Assembly: GCA_025786725.1 (NCBI GenBank) | Contig: JAHLTZ010000167.1 | Location: forward strand, 1 to 20,367 | Length of the DNA stretch: 20,367 bases | Reading direction: 5' to 3' | From: Syncephalis fuscata | Lineage: Eukaryota; Zoopagomycota; Zoopagomycetes; Zoopagales; Piptocephalidaceae | Shown: in pieces, positions 9,959 through 20,367 of the stretch | Numbering within the stretch: position 1 is the stretch's first letter | How the letters are laid out: the number at the start of each line of letters is the position of its first letter | Notes under the pieces: model-generated | The model's input: only the letters and a program-made list of their open reading frames with translations | Told to the model about the DNA's origin: nothing | The model's database searches: none | Made by a program: the position numbers and the translations under genes

Positions 9959-10354
9959 GATTATTCTAGAGTAAATAAAGAAACTGGCAAGAATGTAGAA
10001 TAGCAATGGTGGATTTAATTAATTGGGCACATATTAAAATTGTTGCACTACAATGATCATACAACACAATAGTTTCAACAGATTAAACATGCTTAATATG
10101 CAATACATACTAAGTAGCAAATAACTCTCTAATACAAGGCTACTGGTGCCAATAAACTAAACAAATTTAAACCATGTCTTTATACTAGTAATATTAGATC
10201 AATTGGGCACATATTAAGATAATAGCTAATATTAATCTATAGATAATTAATACTACTTGGTGGCTTTTAATATTTATAAAGAAATTGTTTAAAAACAACA
10301 TAAGCCATATATCAATCAGCGTTATTTGGCGTTCTTTTTAAATAGCCATCGTTA
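9959..10354. other. Spacer between MHF2 and Prp3, with a short direct repeat
   Basis: This 396-bp spacer holds the 3' end of MHF2 and the promoter of Prp3. A 17-bp direct repeat, AATTGGGCACATATTAA, lies at 10021-10037 and 10201-10217, exactly 180 bp apart. Nothing else stands out. Confidence 0.6.
10021..10217. repeat. Pair of 17-bp direct repeats 180 bp apart
   Basis: AATTGGGCACATATTAA occurs at 10021-10037 and 10201-10217; matching extends to 20 bp with one mismatch. The DNA between and beyond does not match, so this is not a duplicated block. The copies lie 47 and 227 bp or more upstream of the Prp3 start codon and could be a binding site, but this is inference. Confidence 0.7.
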
Positions 10355-10811
10355 CTAAATATCAAGTATTAACTGTGGAGCAATCTTTTCTAAATGTTCT
10401 ACATCCAATCGACGTGCCGATGGTTCTTGTTTTGCCTCTGCGGTCGCCCTCATAATGGCTTCTATTACAAGTGTAAGGACAGTTGTCGATTACAATAGCC
10501 ATAGCAAACAGTGCCATTACACAACTTACCCTCAGTAAATGTCATCATTAGTACCTTAGCTGCATAAACAGCATCCTTATGAACTTTCATTATATAGAAA
10601 TACGTATATAACATTAGCTATAACTAAAGTAGTCTACTGGTAGAATATATACTTTTTGTTTGTGGATGCTGCCACACTTGTTTGAACACGTCTTGAATGA
10701 CAGCCTATAATAGCCAATAGAATATGGAGATAGATGTACACGCATTTATAAAGCATTCTATTTACTCAAATAATGGCCTACCTCTTTGAATTCAACTGGT
10801 GTTGGATCCAT
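10355..10811 (-). CDS. Centromere protein X / MHF2 histone-fold protein
   Basis: Four exons (10811-10782, 10704-10653, 10583-10530, 10461-10355) join in frame to 80 aa, against 81 in human CENP-X; introns are 77, 69 and 68 nt. CENP-X (MHF2) pairs with CENP-S (MHF1) as a histone-fold complex that binds branched DNA, helps FANCM-type helicases at stalled forks and belongs to the CENP-T-W-S-X kinetochore complex. The sequence shows a histone-fold layout: helix 1 (FKEAVIQDVFKQVW), central helix (HKDAVYAAKVLMMTFTEEAI), then a conserved end (RRLDVEHLEKIAPQLILDI) that closely parallels the human LRVDVDQLEKVLPQLLLDF. No exon is long enough to be found as a plain open frame, so automated annotation could miss it. 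It is divergent with the WD40 gene across 433 bp. Confidence 0.92.
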
Positions 10812-11244
10812 ACGCGATATGAAATTGTAGAGTAATAGGTTTAGAAACAATAAAAAACGTAAAACAAAATACGTCATGTCAACGCGTCCACTTTTCTTTC
10901 TTGCCATTCTTCATGTTCGCCATAGCTATTGCTGAATAGACATTGTTGTCAAATAGTTATAATAGTATACTTTATTATTAAAATCCTTGAGTACTGACTA
11001 TCATTGCTTTAAACATACAACAATTGACGCGTGTTTTATTTAATCTTTTTTCGATACATATTGGTTTATTGTGTTCATTTTTCGATTTTTACTTACTTTT
11101 TGTTTTTCATTGGGTGTGTGCGTGTAATAATCTTTTTCTGTTTACTACTCTGGCGGTTGATTCAACATTTTCCTACTCTTTTACAGAACGGTTTAGTACA
11201 CATACAAACACATACGCGTAAACAGATCCCGGTCAAGTAATACC
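10812..11244. promoter_or_regulatory. Divergent promoter region between MHF2 and the WD40 gene
   Basis: 433 bp between two start codons facing away from each other, so it must carry both promoters and 5' UTRs. The right half is T-rich on the plus strand, with two near-copies of a TTTTTCGAT-like motif (11048-11055 and 11080-11088). No coding frame there is supported. Confidence 0.6.
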
Positions 11245-13670
11245 ATGGCCAATACACGTACCAGCAAGGTAGGCGCAGTTGTAGTAATATATACAAAATG
11301 ACCATTACTGGAATAAGAATTAATGACTTCTGTAGCGTCAGAGCAAAATAGCCGAACATTTCGTTGATGTGGACATTATTGACATGCTAGAGGATGAGCT
11401 TGTACCGAGTTCGGGAGACGACTTTGTTGACAGTGCAATAACGACGACAACGAAAGATAGTGAAGATAATGAGAAAACGGCCACGGTCAAGGTATAATAC
11501 AACTACTTTGAGCTATTTAAAACGCGTATTTCCACTATTGTTATTATTACAACTAATCATCCATCTAAATAGAAAGTACCAAAGAAACGAGCAACTTCAG
11601 GCTATGAGCCGGCGGCTGTACGTAAACTGGCCCAAAAGTATCCTGACCAATATTGGCAACATCATGCTGAGAGTGATTCAGGTATGGTTAATTTTGTGGA
11701 TGAGCAAGAACAAGCTCTCTACTGCATCACTGAAGCTACAATTCATGACCAAGGTAAGATAATTGATATTAGTACGATAGTAACCATAATGCTAATACTA
11801 ATACTAATAATGGCTTATAAATCAATATTAGGTCCTATTACGGGTATGAAACTATCACCTGATGGCACTATGCTGGCAACATTCTGTAATGTTGGTTGTG
11901 TCAAACTATGGGATTTGGAGGACTGGCGTCTATTACGACATTTACGAGACACTGAGGTGATAAGTGGAGTTATAATATATTGAAAGTGATCTAATAACAT
12001 GTAATAACATATTAAACAATGGTAATAGGAACCCAATATAGATGAATTCTATGTAGGACAGTTTACACCCAACCAGGCACATCTTATTGTGGCAGGCAAA
12101 CTAAAGAACCGTGCATTTTGGTCTGAGACAGATGACGATAATCATATTATGTCGACACCCATTAAAGTACATACTAATAGGCAGTTAATTGAAATATCTA
12201 ATGATTGTATTAATGGTAATTAGATATTTGACATTGTATCAGGCCAGGTGGTAGTCAAATTGGAAGGACACGAAGAGGAGGTGATTTGTGTTAAATTGAT
12301 TGAATTTCAGGGTGACAATTATATTATATCGACAAGTCAAGATGGTTATATTATTAAATGGAAAATGGAAAAGGATTGGTGGTAAGTATGAGATGGTAGA
12401 GAATGTAAACTTGATTTATAATAACTAACCAATATGAATATATATAAATATATATATACAAATTATAGTACGGTAATAGAACATACTCAAATGAAGGATG
12501 GCATAACATGTATGGCATTCACCGTTTCGTTTTTACCACATACGGGCAACAAATACTTTTTAGCTGCTTGTGATGATGGTGTAAAATTATTTGATTTTGA
12601 GGCGGCACGGGTAAGTTAATGAGGGAGAGAGAGTTGATGGTAAGCTGTATATATGTTATTAATAGACAAAGAGTCGATCTATTTGAATCAGCGATAAATA
12701 TAAGGAAAAAGAATAAAAGACATGCTTATTGATGCTAGATTACGTATATATATATACATATACATATACATATAAATACATATAGGTTATTCAAACGTTC
12801 GATAATCTCTATTCATCCTATTGTGACTGTGGTAAATTTATTAATTGTGTCGATATGCCCTACGACGATACTGGTAAACGGCCATACGAGTATTTTATTA
12901 CACGAGGTGTAGAGCTATTAGATTCGGAGGACTGCACCCTGAGTACGTATGCCGCCGTGTCAATAGCACCGCTGACTCGATGCTATCCGTGTAGCCTCGC
13001 GACCCAACTCGGTAATTCTACATAAACTAGTGTATCCCACCACAAAGGGCGGCGTATTTAAATTGGTCGAAGAGAAGCGTTATCAACATGAAGAGTAGGA
13101 TGATATACCAACAATGAAAACAAGCTAGTAATAACGTCAATGCTTAGGTATCACTCGAATTCCTGGCTGGTCAAGACCTCTTCGAATGGCCGATTTATAC
13201 TAGCACCCACACTGAACGGACAGGTGTTTGTATTTGATATTCGATCTGGAAAGGTTTTGGCAGTGCTTAAAGACTGTGAAGGTAAGAATAATACAAATTG
13301 ATCGGTTCTCTTGATACTAGCCATTTATTAGAACGAGAGATGCGTGACGTGCTATTACATCCAACTCGACCGCTAATATTTACAAGCAGTGATGGTAAGT
13401 AGAACAATAAAGCGTTGTTATGGTACTTAATTCTATAACACTATATGGGATTATGTCATATGTTTAGATGGAACGGTTAAGGTTTATACGCAAAAAGATT
13501 CAATTATCAATGCTACAGATGCTGAAAAAGATGCATTAGCAGAGACGATGAAAAGCGTAAATATTAGTCAGGATACAAAAGCTAATGGCGCGGAAACATC
13601 GGTCGATATCGATGGCGATACAGGAACAGCAATGAGTGAAGACTCGGAACATAACATTAATGTCGTATAG
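11245..13670 (+). CDS. Conserved WD40-repeat protein, function unknown
   Basis: Twelve exons (11245-11268, 11342-11491, 11573-11753, 11832-11956, 12029-12166, 12224-12381, 12469-12610, 12786-12942, 12995-13094, 13148-13281, 13332-13394, 13468-13670) join to 524 aa. Residues 1-75 are acidic, then basic, and look disordered. A short helical part (RKLAQKYPDQYWQHH) leads into a WD40 propeller: ITGMKLSPDGTMLAT/VKLWDL, a GQFTPNQAHLIVAG blade, KIFDIVSGQVV with LEGHEEEVICV, IISTSQDGYIIKW, FLAACDDGVKLFDF, FILAPTLNGQVFVFDI and IFTSSDDGTVKVY. The tail is acidic and Ser/Thr-rich. Such propellers are protein-binding scaffolds; no partner can be inferred. I do not recognise a named family. Intron 7 is the longest in the window (175 nt) and holds a TA/CATATA microsatellite. 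The 52-nt intron at 12943-12994 is unusually GC-rich but is required for frame. Confidence 0.9.
12750..12785 (+). repeat. TA/CATATA microsatellite at the end of a WD40-gene intron
   Basis: A run of TATATA and ATACAT units fills the last part of the 175-nt intron, right up to its acceptor. It may explain why this intron is twice the usual length. Confidence 0.7.
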
Positions 13671-13688
13671 CACGATACAAAAATTATT

Positions 13689-13694
13689 AATAAA
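13689..13694 (+). promoter_or_regulatory. Polyadenylation signal AATAAA of the WD40 gene
   Basis: A canonical AATAAA 18 nt past the stop codon. The next gene begins 182 bp later, so the transcript must end soon after. Confidence 0.55.
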
Positions 13695-13875
13695 ATTAGT
13701 TTGTTGTTATTGCTATTAAAGGGTGCTTAAGATACACAAAGGGGAAATGATGTGGTGACCAAACACCGCGTAACTGTTCTCCTTTATTATTGTGAATGTA
13801 TTTTACATGTAGAACCAATACTTTTTTTTGTTAGATCGGATTGTTGTAAAAGTTAAAAATTAATCGTATTCAAAC

Positions 13876-14790
13876 ATGTGGACAATGATTCGGTCTTGTT
13901 TTATGCCATCGGAAACGTGTGAGCTAGCATTGGAACTTGGTCTGGAGGAACCTTTTGGACAACGACTAAAGCAGCACTTGATGCCATCATTGTTATGTTG
14001 TAGTTCAAATGTCGAAAATGAGGGGTATATCCAACTAACTTGTAACGATCAATATGAGTATGCCTACGATGAAGATCCAGTATTTGAGCGTTTTATAGCA
14101 TCGATGAATATAGATAGTAGTAATCATAGTAATAATAATAGCAGTAATGACAATAATAGTAGTAATGACAGTAACGACAACAACGATAATGAAGAAGATA
14201 ATGAAGCTAATACTAGCTATTATGGCAGTATTCTTTGTGGTCAATTATTTGGTTTATTAAGCACCGGCTGTTATAAAATACAACAGCGTAGATATAGAAG
14301 ATGTAATACTGAATTAGATCAAATATTTAATGAAGAAATAGACGTCATTGATAAAGAAGTCTGGCTACTGCTTAAGGAAGAAGAAGAAAATGAAAATCTT
14401 ATTAATACACCGCCTCAACTAAATCGACAGAATATGGATGACTTTCAATGTTGGCTGGACACTCAAGCCGTAGTAAGTGTAATTAGATTAGCATTTTATG
14501 TATACTTATTATTCTACAATAACAACAACAACAACAATAATAAGGACACCTGTCTTTCGGTAAAGCCATATAAAAGCAGTTCTAGATCATTCTCATTACC
14601 GTTATTATGTATGGAGAAACAACCAGATTTGATATCAAGTGATGCTAGCAGTATTAATATAACTAGTACAGATATCTGTTTAACTTCTACAACTAGTGTT
14701 TATAATAGAGAGTTTAGTCTAGATTCATTATCGCTAAAGAAAGTGGCTGATTTTCAAGTATTTTCAAATACTCTAAACACATCAACATGA
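13876..14790 (+). CDS. Asn/Ser-rich hypothetical protein
   Basis: An open frame of 304 codons with ATG at 13876 and TGA at 14788-14790. Inside it, 14473-14544 looks like a 72-nt intron: GTAAGT donor, AAG acceptor, and a translated product (VSVIRLAFYVYLLFY plus eight Asn) unlike the rest. If spliced, the protein is 280 aa. Residues 1-75 are mixed and Cys-containing (CELALELGLEEPFGQRLKQH). Residues about 80-110 are an Asn/Ser/Asp-rich tract. A middle block has a Cys/Gly/Leu-rich stretch (GSILCGQLFGLLSTGC), a basic patch (QQRRYRR) and an acidic helix (WLLLKEEEENEN). The end is Ser/Thr-rich. No known domain, no signal peptide. It lies 205 bp after the WD40 gene and converges on the CDK9-type gene. 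AATAAA occurs at 14829-14834. Confidence 0.65.
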   Translation: MWTMIRSCFMPSETCELALELGLEEPFGQRLKQHLMPSLLCCSSNVENEGYIQLTCNDQYEYAYDEDPVFERFIASMNIDSSNHSNNNSSNDNNSSNDSNDNNDNEEDNEANTSYYGSILCGQLFGLLSTGCYKIQQRRYRRCNTELDQIFNEEIDVIDKEVWLLLKEEEENENLINTPPQLNRQNMDDFQCWLDTQAVVSVIRLAFYVYLLFYNNNNNNNNKDTCLSVKPYKSSSRSFSLPLLCMEKQPDLISSDASSINITSTDICLTSTTSVYNREFSLDSLSLKKVADFQVFSNTLNTST

Positions 14791-14828
14791 TATCAATGAT
14801 TAATTTATTGAATAATAGCAAATTATTA

Positions 14829-14834
14829 AATAAA
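14829..14834 (+). promoter_or_regulatory. Polyadenylation signal AATAAA of the Asn/Ser-rich gene
   Basis: AATAAA 38 nt past the stop codon, overlapping a second copy at 14833-14838. Confidence 0.45.
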
Positions 14835-15017
14835 TAAACTAAATAAACTTCATATTGTTATGATAGTCTTTAAATACAGTAATAAAATGAATGTTATTAA
14901 TAACACAGCACGAATAAAGGTAAAGCATTGCTATTCCTTCATTTCTTTTGCAAAATACACATTTTGTTATTGTCTCATAATACAAATCCAATTTATAAAA
15001 ATGAATAATAAACGGAA

Positions 15018-17410
15018 TTAACGTCGGGCCGCTGCCTTTTCTTTCTTTGCTCGTTCCTTATCAATCTCGTGTACAGCCGGCAATGGTTGTAGACTAAAGT
15101 GCAAGTTAGATATACAGATATGGTCTTTTTACTACGAATCTTTCTTGTCCTACTTACCTTGATGGGTCAAGACTGCCGCGTTCATTAATAAAATAAGGCA
15201 AGCAAAGTGCATCCATGGCTGTGACACGTTTGGCCGGATCCAGTGCTAATAGCTGCTCAAGTAGCTCAAAGGCATCTTCTTGTGGTACACGCCATTTGGC
15301 TTTATTAATACCAGTGCCAGCTGCACGATTTCTACATTATTTAATTATTATCATTGGCATCGAATGCTTAGTATAATTATTTTATTAAAACTACATGTCG
15401 TAAACCTACCTTTCAATGATTAGTTTTTCAATCGATTTACGCATTTGCGGCTGCCCCTCCGACTGTGGCTTAAGTGATTTCCACAGTGGCAAGTGTTGCC
15501 AGCGTTGTTCCAATTCTTGATCCGGTGTACCGCGGTACGTCCATATCTTTGTGACTTGATCGGCATCGGTAATGCCTGGCATAAGTGCTTCACGTATCAT
15601 CATTTCGCCAAATACACAGCTAATTGATTGGTTAATTATGGTATTTACATGTTTGTAGAGTTATTATCTTTATGCCCACCCTACACTCCAAATATCAATT
15701 GCTCGGGTGTATTGATCATCGCCTAGAAACAGTTCTGGTGCTCGATACCACCGAGTAACGACCGACATCGTGTAGCGTCTATTATGCTCATCTGGATCTA
15801 CCGGCCGGGCAAGACCAAGATCGGCAATTTTAAGCTCTCCTTTACCGCTAATTAATAGATTGGCCGCTATTAAAACAATAAACAATATATTAATCTATCG
15901 ATTAGCTACCATTCCTATTGTTTGCCCTTTAGTAATACCTACTTTTTATGTCACGATGTATGATATTGTTCTACAATCGCGAAACACACTGATGAACTGT
16001 CTATAATGCTGTAGTAACAAATAAACTTACACAGTGTAAATAGGCAAGCCCTTCTAGTAGTTGTTTCATCAATATCTTTACATCCTGCTGCATCAGAATA
16101 AAGTTTTCGTTTGCTAGCACGCCGGCCAAGTCCGATTGCATGTATGGGAATGCCATGTAGTATATACTCTTCTCGTTCTTCATACGGTCACCTAATTATG
16201 GGTATTATAAGTAAGTACAACTTCAATCACATCCAAATAGGTTTTCTTTTCTTTTCTTTTAAACTAACCTCGCACAATAGCCATACCCAGTAATTCAATG
16301 ACATTCTTATGATTTAACGATTTAAGAATCTTGATTTCACGAATAGCCGTAATTGGCAACTAAATACAATTATGATTATTATACATTCTATCATTTAGAC
16401 TGTGATCTAGTCACAGTGAAACACGCACATCAGGTCGATTAATACCGTTATCGCGATCTATAATAATACGTTTAAGAGCCACTTCATCGCCTGTCTTTTT
16501 ATTACGACCCTGTAGTACCACACTATTAGTGTAATTAATAATTAGTTAGATGTTGCTTATTATTTATATCTAAAGTATCGGCTTACCCAAATGTACCAGC
16601 ACCCACGCGATTACTTTCAGTAAAATCAAAATCATCCACCGAAAATGCACCCATTAACGAAATATTACCAAACCGAGTCTTTGGTTTACGTATATTAGAT
16701 GTTTCAAGCGCTTTACGTGCTTCTTGAACTCGTGCATCAAGTAATTCGCCATCTCGTGCAATCGCTGCCTCTTGAAGATGACGAGCTCTTTTTCCATCTG
16801 AACGTTTTCCACTACCACCTGTACCTGGATCAACATCATTGGCCGTACGTTTTGCGCTCATTGATCGTGACCGTTGATCAGAACGCGACTCGAGATGTGC
16901 TGGTCCATTATGGCGATGTCCACTTCGATTAGCCGATGACGAATAGCCATGAGGACTAACAAGTCGTGAGTGACTATTACTGCCACCATTATTATTATAA
17001 CGATGGTGGTGATGATGGCTGTGGTCATTGGCACCGCCATTGTTGCTATGGTTGTTATAACGAGATCGTCCATAGCCTTCACGTTCATGGTTTATTTCTG
17101 AATGTGAACGTGACATTGAATTATAGCGTCGATCGCTATAGTGACCACCAGCGCTAAAATTGCCACTTGAGCGCGTACCAGACAAATGACCATCATCAGA
17201 TAGTGGTGGTGGCGGCGGTGGAGCACCACTTGGCGGCTTTGGAAACTCATCAGAGGGCATACACTCGCCTGGTTCCAGCTCGCCTTCTTCGCGATCTTCT
17301 TCACTTACTACCGATTGACTATCGGCAGTACTTAGAATCGATTTATCCTGCGCCGATGCAGCATCATCGCCTTCTACTGCGCTATTAACGGCAACTAAAG
17401 ACGATGACAT
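15018..17410 (-). CDS. BUR1: Cyclin-dependent kinase of the CDK9/Bur1 type
   Basis: Nine exons (17410-16587, 16522-16429, 16359-16269, 16191-16031, 15970-15943, 15866-15680, 15619-15410, 15331-15158, 15093-15018) join to 614 aa. With its cyclin, this class phosphorylates the RNA polymerase II tail and Spt5 in the nucleus to promote elongation. Residues 1-255 are a disordered extension: acidic, a proline run, then Ser/Arg/His/Asn-rich. The kinase domain follows: GAGTFG 270-275, VALK Lys292, helix C PITAIRE 308-314 (Glu314), catalytic HRDIK 395-399 with Asn402, DLG 415-417 in place of DFG, T-loop Thr432 in [16 protein letters not shown], and [36 protein letters not shown] and GCVFGEM point to CDK9/Bur1. 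CDK12/Ctk1 shares the helix C, and the long N-terminus resembles that class, so it is the main alternative. The HRD loop sits on a 28-nt microexon. Confidence 0.9.
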
Positions 17411-18056
17411 GCTATGGATGATTGAGTAATTCTGTATTGATCTAGTTGGATTTGAATAAGATCAAATCAGTCCCGTGTCCGTCTATCTATTATATGTCAG
17501 TGTAGAAAAGGCAATCTGGCACTAGAAGTACTTTTGAATAACCGTTGACTAATAACGTAGCACTAGATAAAGAAGAAGAAAGAAGAATAAGAGTAATAGA
17601 TAGATCGATCAAGATTGATAGATAGAGGAAGAAAGCAAGCAAGCAAGTAGACGAGATGTCACAGTGATTATTACCCACACACACACACACACACACCCAG
17701 ATGAATAAAAAGTAATTATTGGGGGATATTAATAGTAATAGGAACAATAATAAAGATTATTGATGGATTAACAATGTTCATTTCGGTGTTTAATTTCACT
17801 TGGCGGCAATATCTCGAACGTCAACATTGGTGGCTATTTTTTACTCTCTTTCTTTCTTGATTCATTTTCTCTCTTTACCGTAAGCTCTTCTTCCACTCTT
17901 CCACTCGATCTCTTACTGGCCAATTAGGCACGTGTGTACAGGTAAATAATATCTGTTGTTCTTATTATTACTATTGTTATGTTGACTCGTTTTGCTGACT
18001 CTTTTCTATACACGTTTAACTAGCCTGTCGATTGATTATAACCAACCACTTTTACA
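17411..18056. promoter_or_regulatory. Divergent promoter region between the CDK9-type kinase and ProRS
   Basis: 646 bp between two start codons facing away from each other. A purine-rich tract at about 17567-17650 (pyrimidine-rich in the kinase direction) and a CT-rich tract at about 17835-17915 (pyrimidine-rich in the ProRS direction) lie on either side of the centre, with a (CA)n run between. CCAAT at 17920-17924 and a palindromic CACGTG at 17929-17934 lie upstream of ProRS. A 5' UTR intron is possible at 17942-18023 (GTAAAT donor, CTGAC branch-like motif, TAG acceptor). All functional readings are inference. Confidence 0.5.
17676..17696. repeat. (CA)10 microsatellite
   Basis: Ten CA units plus one C in the divergent promoter region. 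Confidence 0.9.

Positions 18057-20367
<2,311 letters not shown>

Noticed and set aside
10021-10217. The paired 17-bp repeats as ends of a small mobile element
   Set aside because: No inverted repeats, no target duplication and no coding or structured interior were seen between them.
12611-12785. A snoRNA hidden in the longest intron of the WD40 gene
   Set aside because: I could not find a convincing pair of C and D boxes or H/ACA features; the length is explained by a microsatellite.
14035-14244. Minus-strand Ile/Thr/Val-rich frame
   Set aside because: It is the complement of the Asn/Ser/Asp repeat tract in the plus-strand gene.
16654-17388. Several frames opposite or out of phase with the CDK first exon, with His- and Ile-rich products
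   Set aside because: They are shadows of the low-complexity Ser/His/Asn-coding exon; the CDK frame is continuous and ends in the conserved kinase domain.

Overview
This window is nuclear DNA of an intron-rich eukaryote, most likely a fungus and probably an early-diverging one. It carries about 40 spliceosomal introns, nearly all 43-99 nt, with GTAAGT-like donors, TAG acceptors and CTAAC/CTGAC-like branch points. Genes sit close together on both strands and intergenic DNA is very AT-rich. The CDK9/Bur1-type kinase, the prolyl-tRNA synthetase with an N-terminal YbaK-like domain and the Prp3 without a PWI domain all fit a fungus, but I cannot name the lineage from sequence alone. All exon joins were worked out by hand from reading-frame continuity, splice consensus and family conservation.

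Layout. Positions 1-5.0 kb are gene-poor: a possible 5' end of a minus-strand gene at the left edge, a 36-bp minisatellite (328-471), a small coding-like island (1152-1289, minus), a degenerate ~82-bp satellite (about 1690-2475) and one tRNA-Leu(UAA) gene (3457-3538, minus). From 5.0 to 10.8 kb three minus-strand genes follow one another: a divergent protein kinase with a signal peptide (5068-6494), the U4/U6 snRNP protein Prp3 (7816-9958, nine exons) and the histone-fold protein MHF2/CENP-X (10355-10811, four exons, 80 aa). A 433-bp divergent promoter then separates MHF2 from a plus-strand, 12-exon WD40 protein (11245-13670). Next come an unrecognised Asn/Ser-rich protein (13876-14790, plus) and, converging on it, a CDK9/Bur1-type kinase (15018-17410, minus, nine exons). 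A second divergent promoter (646 bp) leads to prolyl-tRNA synthetase (18057 to the right edge, plus, eight exons seen).

Most genes are housekeeping: splicing (Prp3), transcription elongation (CDK9), translation (ProRS, tRNA-Leu) and DNA repair/kinetochore function (MHF2). They form no pathway or operon. The features most worth a second look are the apparently secreted, motif-divergent kinase with in-frame ATGs inside its first intron; a one-base frameshift in ProRS that splice choices do not explain; a stop-free 72-nt likely intron in the Asn-rich gene; 28- and 29-nt microexons; and the degenerate satellite. I saw no mobile element, virus, CRISPR array or obviously new multi-gene system.
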